Below the pieces are notes generated by a model. The model worked only from the letters and a program-made list of their open reading frames with translations. It searched no databases and was not told where the DNA came from. The translations under genes were made by a program, and so were the position numbers. DNA of 64,000 bases from Pseudomonadota bacterium (GTDB lineage Bacteria; Pseudomonadota; Gammaproteobacteria; Burkholderiales; Burkholderiaceae_C), in assembly GCA_022566735.1 (NCBI GenBank), contig JADFIG010000006.1, forward strand, positions 114,965 through 178,964, read 5' to 3'. Shown piece by piece: positions 54,591 through 63,901 of the stretch (positions within the stretch are counted from its first letter, which is position 1; the number at the start of each line of letters is the position of its first letter).

Positions 54591-56768
54591 ATGGTGGGTC
54601 AGACGGATGGGCGGTTCACGGACGGTGCGAGGGGCGACGACTGCCTGGCCTGCGGTCCGGCCGCGCATTCGCTGGAAACCCTGCTCCACAAATACCGGCT
54701 GGTGGTCGAGCACACCAGCAACATGGTGGTCATCACCGATGCGCAGCGGCGCATCGAGTACGTCAACCCGGCGTACTCGCGGGTGACCGGCTGGGGCCTC
54801 GACGAGGTGATCGGTCGCCGGCCCAGCCAGCTGCTGCATGGTCCGCAGACCGACACCGAGGCCGTGCAGCGGGTGCGCGGCTGGCTCGACCAGGGCGTGC
54901 CGGTGGTGCTGGCGGAGCTGCTCAACTACACCAAGTCCGGCCAGCCGTACTGGGCCCAGCTGAACATCCAGCCGGTCCACGACGCGCAGGGCGTGCTGAC
55001 CCACTTCGTGGCCATCCAGTCCGATGTCACCCAGCAGCGTGCCGCGCGCGAGGCCCTGCAGGCCAGCGAGCGTCGCCTGGCCGAGGCGCAGCGCCTGGCG
55101 CGCATGGCCAGCTTCGAATGCGAAGGCCCGGAGCAGCGCCTGTGGTGGACCCCCGCTGCGGCCGATGTGCTGGGCGTGGACGAGGCCGCCTTGCCGGTCG
55201 ACCTGGCGGCCCATGTCGGCGGTGTCCACCCCGATGACCGCGCCACCCTGGAGGACGCCTACCGGCGCATGGCCTGGCGGGAAGACGGCTACGAGGTCGA
55301 GTACCGCCTCGCCGATGCACAGGGCCGGGCCCGCTGGGTGCGCGAACGCGGCTACCTGTTGCCTGCGGAGGGCGCCATGCCCAGCCGCCTGTGCGCGCTG
55401 CTCTACGACATCAGCAGCACCAAGGCCGCGCAGGACCGCATGGCCTACCTGGCCTGGTACGACGCCCTGACCGGCCTGGCCAACCGCGAGCAACTGCAGG
55501 CCCTGCTGCAGGTGCGCATGGACACCAGCCGCCAGAACGGGCGGCAGCTCGCGGTGCTGTTCATCGATCTGGACCGCTTCAAGACCATCAACGATTCGCT
55601 GGGCCACCACGTCGGCGACGAGGTGCTCAAGGTCTGCGGCCAGCGCCTGCGCACGGGGGTGCGCAGCAACGACCTGGTGGCCCGCCTGAGCGGCGACGAG
55701 TTCGTCATCGTGCTCACCGACATCGCCGATGCGGGCGTGGTGGCCAGCCTGGGCACCAAGATCCTCGCGGCCTTGAGCGCGCCCATGCGCATCGAGGGGC
55801 GCGAGTTGCATGTCTCGGGCAGCCTGGGCGTGGGCCTGTACCCGCAGCACGGCGACACGGTGTCCGAGCTGATGCGCCATGCCGATGCGGCCATGTACCA
55901 GGCCAAGGCCCAGGGCCGCAACACCCTGGTGTTCTACACGCCCGAGATGCACGCCCACAGCGCGCGCCGCTTCGAGCTGGAAAGCAAGCTGCGCCTGGCC
56001 CTGCCGCGCCGCGAGTTCTCGCTGCATTTCCAGCCGCAGTACCGTGCGTGCGACCGCAGCCTGGTCGGCTTCGAGGCGCTGCTGCGCTGGCACACCGAGG
56101 TCGATGGCTGGGTGCCGCCCGACCAGTTCATTCCCCTGGCCGAAGAAGCCGGCCTGATCCACCAGATCGGCGACTGGGTGCTCGACGAGGCCTGCCGCCA
56201 GTGGCGCCGCTGGGCCGAGCACGGCCACCCCGGCCTGCGCGTGGCGGTCAACCTGTCGGCCTACCAGTTGCGCGATCCGGCGCTGGCCAGCCGCGTCGCC
56301 GCGCATTGCGAACGCCACGGCCTGCCGCCCGATGCGCTGGAGCTGGAGCTGACCGAGTCGGTGGCCATGCACGACCCGCGGACCAGCATCCAGCACATGA
56401 CGACGCTGCGCGAGCGCGGCGTGTGCTGGGCGGTGGACGACTTCGGCACCGGCTACTCCTCGCTGGCTTACCTCAAGACCTTGCCGATCGAGCGCATCAA
56501 GCTCGACCGAGCTTTCGTCAACGACATCGAGCACAACCCCGACGACCGCGCCATCTGCGCCGCGGCCATCCAGATCGCCCACGCCCTGGGCCTGGAGCTG
56601 GTGGCCGAGGGCGTGGAGAACGAACAGCAGCTGCACTACCTCGCCGCCCAGGGCTGCGATGTGATGCAGGGCTACCACCTCGGCCGGCCCATGCCGGCTG
56701 ACGCAGCGCTGGCCCTGGTGTGCCAGGCCATCGATCCTGCCGGCGCCCCGCCGCCGGCGCTTCCCTGA
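54591..56768 (+). CDS. PAS-PAS-GGDEF-EAL cyclic-di-GMP signalling protein
   Basis: About 725 residues, soluble. PAS1 is at about 30-150 (HTSNMVVITDAQRRIEYVNPAYSRVTGW, written to mark it) with a LOV-like end (LNYTKSGQPYWAQLNIQPV). PAS2/PAC is at about 165-285. GGDEF is at about 305-460, active-site SGDEF near 368. EAL is at about 480-715, with GFEALLRWH, ELTESVAMHD and DDFGTGYSSLAYLK intact. The LOV cysteine is missing: the segment reads GRRPSQLLHG, not GxNCRFLQ. Start is ATG 54591 (or GTG 54594) after AGGGGG; ATG 54519 would add an Arg-rich leader. Confidence 0.9.
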   Translation: MVGQTDGRFTDGARGDDCLACGPAAHSLETLLHKYRLVVEHTSNMVVITDAQRRIEYVNPAYSRVTGWGLDEVIGRRPSQLLHGPQTDTEAVQRVRGWLDQGVPVVLAELLNYTKSGQPYWAQLNIQPVHDAQGVLTHFVAIQSDVTQQRAAREALQASERRLAEAQRLARMASFECEGPEQRLWWTPAAADVLGVDEAALPVDLAAHVGGVHPDDRATLEDAYRRMAWREDGYEVEYRLADAQGRARWVRERGYLLPAEGAMPSRLCALLYDISSTKAAQDRMAYLAWYDALTGLANREQLQALLQVRMDTSRQNGRQLAVLFIDLDRFKTINDSLGHHVGDEVLKVCGQRLRTGVRSNDLVARLSGDEFVIVLTDIADAGVVASLGTKILAALSAPMRIEGRELHVSGSLGVGLYPQHGDTVSELMRHADAAMYQAKAQGRNTLVFYTPEMHAHSARRFELESKLRLALPRREFSLHFQPQYRACDRSLVGFEALLRWHTEVDGWVPPDQFIPLAEEAGLIHQIGDWVLDEACRQWRRWAEHGHPGLRVAVNLSAYQLRDPALASRVAAHCERHGLPPDALELELTESVAMHDPRTSIQHMTTLRERGVCWAVDDFGTGYSSLAYLKTLPIERIKLDRAFVNDIEHNPDDRAICAAAIQIAHALGLELVAEGVENEQQLHYLAAQGCDVMQGYHLGRPMPADAALALVCQAIDPAGAPPPALP

Positions 56769-56787
56769 CCGACAACCTCCCTGACGC

Positions 56788-58355
56788 ATGCGCAGCAACC
56801 ACCCTGTCACACAGCAGCCGGTGGCCATCCCCCTGGATGCCACCTTGATGTCCACCACCGACCCCGACAGCCGGGTCACCTACGCCAACGAGGCCTTCCT
56901 CGCCGTCAGCGGCTTCAGCCGCGAGGAGCTGATGGGCGAGCCGCACAACATGGTGCGCCACCCTGACATGCCGCCGGCGGCCTTCGCCGACATGTGGGCG
57001 ACGCTGCGGGCCGGGCTGTCCTGGTCGGCGCTGGTGAAGAACCGCAGCAAGTCCGGCGACCACTACTGGGTGCGCGCCAACGCCACGCCGGTGCGCCGCC
57101 AGGGCCGCCTGGTGGGCTACCTGTCGGTGCGCACCTGCCCGCACGAGCAGGAAGTCAAGGAAGCCGAAGCCGCCTACCGGGCCTTGCGCGAAGGCCGGGG
57201 CGAGGGGCAGGTCTTCCACCGTGGCCTGCTGGTGCATGCCGGATGGCGGCGCTGGCGTTCCTGGCCGCAAACCCTGTCCACCGGCGCGCGCCTGGGCCTG
57301 GCCTGTGTGCTGGCGGTGACGCCCGCTGCCGCGCTGGCCGCCGCGCGCCTGCCCTGGCCGGATGCGCTGGTCGGCGGCGGCGCCCTGGCCCTGGGTGGGG
57401 TGCTGGCGGCCCACTTCCTGCACCGGCAGGTCGGCGCGCCGGTGCGCCGGTGCGCCAGTTGCGCGACCAGGCCCTGGCCGTGGCCGCGGGCAGCGCCGCG
57501 ACGCTGGCGGTGCCGGCCCGCTGCGATGACCTGGGCATGCTCAGCCGGGCGGTCAACCAGTCCGGGCTCAACCTGCGCGCCCTGATGGACGACGTCGGTC
57601 GCCAGTCGCGCGCCATCCAGGACGCCAGCGGCGAGATCGCCACCAGCAACGACGACCTGCGCCAGCGCACCGACGGCGCCCTGGGCTGCCTGAGCGAAAC
57701 CTCCTCGGCCCTGGGCTCGCTGGGCGACACCGTGCGGCGCAATGCCGAGGCCGCGCGCCAGGCCAGCGAGCTGGCCGATGCCGCCAGCCATGTGGCCGAG
57801 CAGGGCGGCGGCAGCGTCGGGCAGGCGGTGGGCACCATGGCCGACATCGCCGACCAGTCGCGCCGCATCGCCGACATCGTCGGGGTCATCGACGGCATCG
57901 CCTTCCAGACCAACATCCTGGCGCTCAACGCCGCGGTGGAAGCCGCCCGTGCCGGCGAGCTGGGCCGGGGCTTCGCGGTGGTGGCCGGCGAGGTGCGCAG
58001 CCTGGCGCAGCGCAGCGCCTCGGCGGCGCGCGAGATCCGCGAGCTCATCCAGCACAGCGTGGGGCGCATCGATGCCGGCGCGCAGATGGCCCGCGAGGCC
58101 GGCGCCACCATGGCCGAGCTGGTCGACAAGGTCCGCCAGGTGCGCGTGCTGGTGGGGGACATCGCCCTGGCTTCGGGGGCGCAGGTCCAGGGCATCGACG
58201 TGGTCGGCGACGCGGCCGCGCGGCTGGACCAGATGGTGGTGCAGAACGCCGCCATGGTCCAGCAATCGGCCGCGGCGACCCGCCTGCTGCACGACCGCGT
58301 GCTGCGCCTGGAAGAGGCCATGGGCGCCTACCGGGGTGCGGCTGCGGTCATCTGA
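56788..58355 (+). pseudogene. aer: Aer-like PAS methyl-accepting chemotaxis protein, frameshifted
   Basis: An aerotaxis-type receptor split into two frames. The first (56788 to about 57450) has an Aer PAS domain (VTYANEAFLAVSGFSREELMGEPHN, shortened here to mark it; MVRHPDMPP) and two membrane segments. The second frame resumes at [10 protein letters not shown] and holds the signalling domain, with the tip [20 protein letters not shown] and [19 protein letters not shown]. An exact tandem copy of GGTGCGCC at 57441-57456 shifts the frame. Removing one copy restores a continuous reading frame ([12 protein letters not shown]). It could be a real loss of function or an assembly error. Confidence 0.85.
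57441..57456 (+). repeat. 8-bp tandem duplication in the Aer-like gene
   Basis: GGTGCGCC at 57441-57448 is followed directly by a second identical copy at 57449-57456. The eight extra bases break the reading frame between the membrane part and the signalling domain. This size and exactness fit replication slippage. Confidence 0.8.
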
Positions 58356-58537
58356 CCACGGGCGGCATCCAATTCGGGGGGTGGGGCGGCTGCGCGACGC
58401 GCGGTGTCCCGCCGTGATCCTGGGAACACCCCCAAGTTTGTGTATGCTGGGCGGTTTGGCACCATCCGTGCCGGCGCCCAGGCGCTGCGGGGTGGCCGCC
58501 AGAGCGTGACCAGACAGCCCACAATGAGGAGACACGT

Positions 58538-59653
58538 ATGCTGATCGGCATACCCATGGAAACCGTCGCGGGCGAGACCCGCGTGGCCGTGACCCCGGAG
58601 ACCGTCAAGAAGCTCAAGGCCCAGGGACACACCCTGCGCGTGCAGTCTGGCGCCGGGGTGTCGGCCAGCGTGACCGACGAGGCCTATGTGGCCGCCGGCG
58701 CGGAGATCACCGATGTGGCGGGTGCCCTGGGTGCCGACATGGTGCTGAAGGTCCGCGCGCCCAGCGCCGAAGAACGCGCCCTGATGAAGCCCGGTGCCGC
58801 CCTGGTGGGCATGCTCAACCCCTTCGACAAGGACGGCCTGCAGGGCATGACCGAGGCCAGGCTGACGGCGTTTGCCCTGGAAGCCGCGCCGCGCACCACC
58901 CGTGCCCAGAGCATGGACGTGCTGTCCTCGCAGGCCAACCTGGCGGGCTACAAGGCCGTCATGATCGCCGCCGACAAGTACCAGCGCATCTTCCCCATGC
59001 TCATGACCGCCGCCGGCACCGTCAAGGCCGCCCGCGTGGTGATCCTGGGCGTGGGCGTGGCCGGTCTGCAGGCCATCGCCACGGCCAAGCGCCTGGGCGC
59101 GGTCATCGAAGCCTCTGACGTGCGTCCTTCGGTGAAGGAGCAGGTCGAGTCGCTGGGCGCCAGGTTCATCGACGTGGCCTTCGAGACCGCCGAAGAGAAG
59201 GAAGCCGCCGAAGGCGTGGGCGGTTACGCCCGCCCGATGCCGCAGTCCTGGCTGGACCGCCAGAAGGTGGAAGTGGCCAAGCGCGTGGCCGCCGCCGACA
59301 TCGTCATCACCACCGCCCTGATCCCGGGCCGCGCCGCGCCGGTGCTGGTCACGGAAGACATGGTCAAGGCCATGAAGCCCGGCTCGGTCATCGTCGACCT
59401 GGCTGCGCCCGCCGGTGGCAACTGCCCGCTGACCGAAGCCGGGAAAACCGTCGTCAAGCACGGCGTGACCCTGGTCGGTGAAACCAACCTGCCGGCCCTC
59501 GTGGCCGCCGACGCGTCCGCACTGTACGCCCGCAACGTGCTGGACTTTTTGAAACTGGTCTTCAACAAGGAAGGCCAGTTCCACGTCGACCTGGAAGACG
59601 ACATCGTCAAGGCCTGCCTGATGTGCCGCGACGGTCAGTTGCTGCGGGCCTGA
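58538..59653 (+). CDS. pntAA: NAD(P) transhydrogenase subunit alpha part 1 (NAD-binding, PntAA)
   Basis: A 371-residue NAD(H)-binding domain I of proton-translocating transhydrogenase. MLIGIPMETVAGETRVAVTPETVKKLKAQGH is the start; GVGVAGLQAIATAKRLGAVIEASDVR is the Rossmann motif; and GYARPMP then IPGRAAPVLVTEDMVKAMKPGSVIVDLAAPAGGNC is the domain I signature. The split alpha subunit is usual in many bacteria. AGGAG precedes ATG 58538. The following gene is panD, not the second half of the alpha subunit. Confidence 0.95.
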   Translation: MLIGIPMETVAGETRVAVTPETVKKLKAQGHTLRVQSGAGVSASVTDEAYVAAGAEITDVAGALGADMVLKVRAPSAEERALMKPGAALVGMLNPFDKDGLQGMTEARLTAFALEAAPRTTRAQSMDVLSSQANLAGYKAVMIAADKYQRIFPMLMTAAGTVKAARVVILGVGVAGLQAIATAKRLGAVIEASDVRPSVKEQVESLGARFIDVAFETAEEKEAAEGVGGYARPMPQSWLDRQKVEVAKRVAAADIVITTALIPGRAAPVLVTEDMVKAMKPGSVIVDLAAPAGGNCPLTEAGKTVVKHGVTLVGETNLPALVAADASALYARNVLDFLKLVFNKEGQFHVDLEDDIVKACLMCRDGQLLRA

Positions 59654-59685
59654 AGTACCTGCCCCTGCGATTTGAGGAGAAAGAC

Positions 59686-60051
59686 ATGCTACGCAACATG
59701 CTGCGCGCGAAACTGCACCGCGCCACCGTCACCGAAGCCATCCTGGACTACGAAGGCTCCTGTGGCATCGACGAAGACCTGATGGACGCCGCCGACATGA
59801 AGGAGTTCGAGTACATCGAGCTCTACAACGTCAACAACGGCGAGCGCTTTGCCACCTACATCATCAAGGCCCCGCGTGGCACCGGCACCATCTCGCTCAA
59901 CGGCGCGGCTGCTCGCCGTGCCCACGTGGGCGACAAGCTCATCATCTGCACCTACGCGCCGATGAACGAGGAAGAAGTGGCCAGCTACAAGCCCAAGGTG
60001 GTGCTGCTCGACGAGGGCAACGCCATCAAGGAAGTCCGCAAGTTCGACTGA
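59686..60051 (+). CDS. panD: aspartate 1-decarboxylase precursor
   Basis: A 121-residue pyruvoyl enzyme that makes beta-alanine for pantothenate. The self-cleavage site Gly-Ser is in YEGSCGID (Gly24-Ser25), the same place as in E. coli PanD. LRAKLHRATVTEAILDYEGS, RFATYIIKAPRGTGTISLNGAAA and GDKLIICTYAPMNEEE all match PanD. AGGAGA is five bases before ATG 59686. The longer frame upstream shadows the end of pntAA. It lies 32 bases after pntAA and 32 before pntAB, all on one strand. Confidence 0.95.
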   Translation: MLRNMLRAKLHRATVTEAILDYEGSCGIDEDLMDAADMKEFEYIELYNVNNGERFATYIIKAPRGTGTISLNGAAARRAHVGDKLIICTYAPMNEEEVASYKPKVVLLDEGNAIKEVRKFD

Positions 60052-60083
60052 CCCATTCCCACATCCCCCGACAGGAGACAACG

Positions 60084-60401
60084 ATGGAAGCCCTCGAGCC
60101 CGTCAGCCACGTCGTCATCAACCTCAGCATCTTCGTGCTGGCCATCTACGTGGGCTACCACGTGGTCTGGACGGTGACCCCCGCCCTGCACACCCCCCTG
60201 ATGGCCGTGACCAATGCGGTGTCGGCCATCGTGATCGTGGGGGCCATGCTGGCCGCCGCCCTGACCGTGACCCCGCTGGGCAAGGCCATGGGCGTGCTGG
60301 CCGTGGCGCTGGCGGCGGTGAACGTTTTCGGCGGCTTCCTCGTGACGCGCCGCATGCTGGAGATGTTCAAGAAGAAGGACAAGAAGGCGGGAGCCAAGTA
60401 A
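60084..60401 (+). CDS. pntAB: NAD(P) transhydrogenase subunit alpha part 2 (PntAB)
   Basis: A 105-residue membrane part of the alpha subunit with three helices. FVLAIYVGYHVVWTVTPALHTPLMAVTNAVSAIVIVGAM is the conserved core, with the proline-rich TPALHTPLMAVTN loop. A Lys-rich tail ends it (FKKKDKKAGAK). Its stop (TAA) abuts the pntB start, so translation is coupled. Confidence 0.94.
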   Translation: MEALEPVSHVVINLSIFVLAIYVGYHVVWTVTPALHTPLMAVTNAVSAIVIVGAMLAAALTVTPLGKAMGVLAVALAAVNVFGGFLVTRRMLEMFKKKDKKAGAK

Positions 60402-61856
60402 ATGAGCATGAACCTCATCGCACTGCTGTACCTGGTCGCCTCGGTGTGCTTCATCCAGGCCTTGAAGGGCCTGAGCCACCCGACCACGTCCATCCGCGGC
60501 AACGCCTTCGGCATGACCGGCATGACGATCGCCGTGCTGACCACCGTGGGCCTGATCCACGGCCAGGCCGCCTCGCTGGGCATCGACTTCGGCACGGGCC
60601 TGGCTTATGTGCTGGGCGCCCTGGTGGTGGGCGGCGGCGCCGGTGCCATCATGGCCAAGCGCGTCGAGATGACCAAGATGCCCGAGCTGGTGGCCTTCAT
60701 GCACAGCATGATCGGTCTGGCCGCGGTGTTCATCGCCGTGGCCGTGGTGGCCGAGCCCTACGCCTTCCAGATCGTGGCCAAGCCGATCGGCGACGCCATC
60801 GCGCAGATCCCGGTGGGCAACCGCCTGGAGCTGTCCCTGGGGGCGGCCATCGGTGCCATCACCTTCTCGGGCTCGGTGATCGCGTTTGGCAAGCTGAGCG
60901 GCAAGTACAAGTTCCGCCTGTTCCAGGGCGCGCCGGTGGTCTTCGCCGGGCAGCACATGCTCAACCTGGTGCTGGGCCTGGCCGCCATCGGCCTGATCGG
61001 GGCCTTCATGGCCACGCAGCGCATGGACGTGTTCGTGGCCCTGATCGTGCTGGCCTTCGTGCTGGGCGTGCTGATCATCATCCCCATCGGCGGCGCGGAC
61101 ATGCCCGTGGTGGTGTCGATGCTCAACAGCTACTCGGGCTGGGCGGCGGCGGGCATCGGCTTCTCGCTGAACAACTCGATGCTGATCATCGCCGGCTCCC
61201 TGGTGGGTTCCTCGGGCGCCATCCTCTCGTACATCATGTGCAAGGCGATGAACCGCTCGTTCTTCAACGTGATCCTGGGGGGCTTCGGCGGTGACGCAGG
61301 TGCGGCCGCTGCCGGTGGCGCGCAGCAGCAGCGCTCGGTCAAGAGCGGTTCGGCCGACGACGCCGCCTTCGTGCTGGGCAACGCCGAGACGGTGGTGATC
61401 GTGCCCGGATACGGCCTGGCCGTGGCCCGCGCGCAGCACGCTGTCAAGGAGCTGGCGCACAAGCTCACCGAGAAGGGCATCAACGTGAAGTACGCCATCC
61501 ACCCGGTGGCGGGCCGCATGCCCGGCCACATGAACGTGCTGCTGGCCGAGGCCGAGGTGCCCTACGACCAGGTCTTCGAGATGGAAGACATCAACGGCGA
61601 GTTCGGCCAGGCCGACGTGGCCATCATCCTGGGTGCCAACGACGTGGTGAACCCGGCGGCGCACGTCAAGGGCAGCCCGATCTACGGCATGCCCATCCTG
61701 GAGGCCTACAAGGCCAAGACCGTGATCGTCAACAAGCGCTCGATGGCCAGCGGCTATGCCGGTCTGGACAACGAGTTGTTCTACATGGACAAGACCATGA
61801 TGGTCTTCGGCGACGCCAAGAAGGTCGTGGAAGACATGGTCAAGGCCGTGGAGTGA
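60402..61856 (+). CDS. pntB: NAD(P) transhydrogenase subunit beta (PntB)
   Basis: A 484-residue subunit with the membrane domain II (eight or nine helices) and the NADP-binding domain III. Domain II shows LTTVGLIHGQAASLGIDFGTG-type text and MPELVAFMHSMIGLAAVFIAVA. Domain III begins near residue 320 (NAETVVIVPGYGLAVARAQHAVKELA) and contains GRMPGHMNVLLAEAEVPYD and GANDVVNPAA. It completes the proton-coupled NADH-to-NADP hydride transfer enzyme in the inner membrane. Confidence 0.96.
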   Translation: MSMNLIALLYLVASVCFIQALKGLSHPTTSIRGNAFGMTGMTIAVLTTVGLIHGQAASLGIDFGTGLAYVLGALVVGGGAGAIMAKRVEMTKMPELVAFMHSMIGLAAVFIAVAVVAEPYAFQIVAKPIGDAIAQIPVGNRLELSLGAAIGAITFSGSVIAFGKLSGKYKFRLFQGAPVVFAGQHMLNLVLGLAAIGLIGAFMATQRMDVFVALIVLAFVLGVLIIIPIGGADMPVVVSMLNSYSGWAAAGIGFSLNNSMLIIAGSLVGSSGAILSYIMCKAMNRSFFNVILGGFGGDAGAAAAGGAQQQRSVKSGSADDAAFVLGNAETVVIVPGYGLAVARAQHAVKELAHKLTEKGINVKYAIHPVAGRMPGHMNVLLAEAEVPYDQVFEMEDINGEFGQADVAIILGANDVVNPAAHVKGSPIYGMPILEAYKAKTVIVNKRSMASGYAGLDNELFYMDKTMMVFGDAKKVVEDMVKAVE

Positions 61857-61893
61857 GCTGAGGTCTCATCCACCTTCAGCGCGGAGCCCGGCC

Positions 61894-62442
61894 ATGCCAG
61901 TGCGCTTTGCCAAGACGGCCCTGGGGCGCGGCGAGATCCAGTCGCGCGCCCACGCCCTGACGCGCACGGCGCGCAACCTGCTGCTCATCCTCGACGCCTC
62001 GCGCACCGGCGAGGCCTGGGTGGGCATGGTGCATGGCGCCAGCCCCGCCGATGTGCAGGCCCTGCTGGACGCCGGCCTGATCGAGGCCGTGGCGGATGCT
62101 GCGCCGGCGCCTGCGCTCCAGGCCGGAGAGGGCCGTGAGGCCGATGACACCGTGCCCGCCAGCGATGCGTTCGAGCCCACGTTCGCGCCGACCCAGGCCG
62201 AAGGCGCGCCAGCGCTGGCCTTCACCTCGCTGAGCTACAGCGAGCTCAACACCCGCCTCAACGTCCTGATCAAGGCCCACCTGGGCCTCATCAAGGGCTA
62301 CCGCTTCACCCTGGATGTCGAGCGCGCCACCGATGTGATCGAGTTGCAGCGCGTGGCCCTGCGCCTGGTGGCCGAGGTCGAGTCGGCCCATGGCGTTCAG
62401 GTGGCGGCGGTGGCCCGCCAGACCCTGGGCCTGGCCGGCTGA
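61894..62442 (+). CDS. uncharacterised protein
   Basis: A 182-residue protein with no recognised domain. It has a helical N-terminal part (ALTRTARNLLLILDASRTGEAWVG), an acidic/Pro/Ala-rich middle (about 75-110) and a helical end (YSELNTRLNVLIKAHLGLIKGYRFTLDVERAT). There is no signal peptide or membrane segment. It resembles conserved hypothetical proteins of Burkholderiales in layout. It lies 37 bases after pntB and may be co-transcribed. It is convergent with the lipoprotein gene eight bases on. Confidence 0.6.
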   Translation: MPVRFAKTALGRGEIQSRAHALTRTARNLLLILDASRTGEAWVGMVHGASPADVQALLDAGLIEAVADAAPAPALQAGEGREADDTVPASDAFEPTFAPTQAEGAPALAFTSLSYSELNTRLNVLIKAHLGLIKGYRFTLDVERATDVIELQRVALRLVAEVESAHGVQVAAVARQTLGLAG

Positions 62443-62450
62443 GGCCGGGT

Positions 62451-63188
62451 TCAGGGCGCGACCGCGGACGCTGCCGATGCGGATGCCGTGGTGGTGGGCG
62501 GAGTTGCCGGCGACGTTGCGGCCGATGCCGCCGGCGCTGCCCCCTTGGCCACATCTGCCGTGGTGCCTGGCCGTGGGCAGGCCAGGGCGTCGCCGCGGCC
62601 TTTGAGGTAGGCCCGGCGGATGCCGCCTGCCGTGATGGCGGCGGCCACCTGCTTGCTGTGCTTCTCGGCGCCGCTGAGCTTGCGCAGCCAACTGCGGAAG
62701 GGCACGAAGCCTTCGACGGTGCGCCGCACGGCCGACACCCCGGCGTTCTCGGCCAGGTCGGTGCCGCGGCTCAGCAGGCTGGGCTTGTCGCCGCCCTTGG
62801 GGTCGTCGAGGTCGGCGCCCAGGGCGTCGTCCAGCGCGTGGATCTCGGTGAGGATGGCCGCGCAACCGGGCTCCTTCGGCGCGGCGTAGGGGCCCTGCGC
62901 GGCGGCCTGCAGTGCGGCGGGGATCTCCTCCTGCACGACGTTGAGGTCGCTCAGCGGGGTGATGGCGGCCTGGCCCACGCGCTCGGTCACCGCGGACTCC
63001 TTGGTGGTGGGCTTGACCGTGGCCACGGCCGGCACGCTGGGCAGGTCGGGCACCGAGGGCAGCCGGGTGTCGCGGCTGGCGCAGCCGGCCAGGGCGAGGG
63101 CGAGGGCCTGGGTGCTCATGGCGAGCAGGCGCAGGCCGTGGGTCGAGCGGCGTGGCTGGTGGGGGGAGGGCGGCAAAGCGAAGGGCAT
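62451..63188 (-). CDS. putative lipoprotein, uncharacterised
   Basis: A 245-residue exported protein. The N-terminus has RR followed by a hydrophobic core and lipobox-like LAGCAS at about residues 35-40. The body is helical and soluble (SLLSRGTDLAENAGVSAVRRTVEGFVPFRSWLRKLSGAEKHSK, shortened: FVPFRSWLRKLSG), then a long Ala/Thr/Pro-rich tail. No family is recognised. ATG 63188 has GGAG about six bases upstream; ATG 63119 would shorten the signal peptide. Confidence 0.65.
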   Translation of the reverse strand: MPFALPPSPHQPRRSTHGLRLLAMSTQALALALAGCASRDTRLPSVPDLPSVPAVATVKPTTKESAVTERVGQAAITPLSDLNVVQEEIPAALQAAAQGPYAAPKEPGCAAILTEIHALDDALGADLDDPKGGDKPSLLSRGTDLAENAGVSAVRRTVEGFVPFRSWLRKLSGAEKHSKQVAAAITAGGIRRAYLKGRGDALACPRPGTTADVAKGAAPAASAATSPATPPTTTASASAASAVAP

Positions 63189-63901
63189 CGAGGACTCCAG
63201 ATGCGTTCGATGGTACGCCGCCCCAGGTGGGGCAAGGGGGCGGACAAGCCCCCAGGCAGGGCTGCAGCGTGGCCTGGACACAGCCGCTGCCTGGAGCGCG
63301 GGTTTGATCGACCTGTCCTGCACGGCCGCGACCGTCCACCTCGCGCTCTGGTGCGCACGACCTGCATGGCGGGTGCGGAGGTCATGGATGCCAGCGATGG
63401 CCGGGTGGCCATGTGCGTTTGGGCCGACTGGGGGGACATCGCGCAACCCTCACGGCTGCTGTGCCGCGCTTGTCGTGCTGTCGATCCCAAGATGCGGGGC
63501 ATGCGCAAGCCGGAAAGTGTCGTGTGTCGCACGCCGGCACTCAAGCGTCACCCACTTGACTCGGCCAGTCAGCCAGAAAACCCGAGGCATCAGGCTCAGG
63601 GTGCCGTGCACCGGTCGTTGTCACCGGCGGATCGCGCAAGTGGCCTTGGGCTTGCAAACCGGAATGAGCCGCGCGTGGGGTTTTTCGCGCGGCGGGCCGG
63701 GTGCTGCAGGCCGGTGTCCGACCCAACAGGGCGGCGCACAAGTTTCCTACATGCGGTAGACCGCGCAAACAAAGATACGTGTCGCTGAAAGCGTGCGGCC
63801 GGCGGCCTGGAGAGGCTGGCGTGCAAGTCAAAATGCGAAGCATGCAGCGCACCGAGGTGATCGTGTGCGGCGTTGTATTGACCCAGCGGTTTCTGCTCAG
63901 G
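63189..63901. other. region without a supported gene
   Basis: This 713-base stretch holds only short frames with no recognisable protein, no tRNA and no clear promoter. From about 63540 onwards the base composition is less GC-rich than the surrounding genes. It leads into the transposase gene at the edge. It may be disrupted sequence between chromosome and insertion element. Confidence 0.5.
63874..63884 (-). mobile_element. possible right end of an IS3-type element
   Basis: TGTATTGACCC at 63874-63884 lies 17 bases beyond the transposase stop and begins with TG, as IS3-type ends do. The matching left end is outside the window, so this is only a position estimate. Confidence 0.3.

Noticed and set aside
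53580..56879. 1099-residue minus-strand frame across the TetR and GGDEF-EAL genes
   Set aside because: Spans two real genes in other frames; shadow protein with no recognisable domain.
58456..58472. sigma54-like TTGGCAC-N5-GTGCC before pntAA
   Set aside because: It has the right GG-N10-GC spacing, but GGCAC and GTGCC are simply two arms of a small hairpin, and the -12 part is poor.
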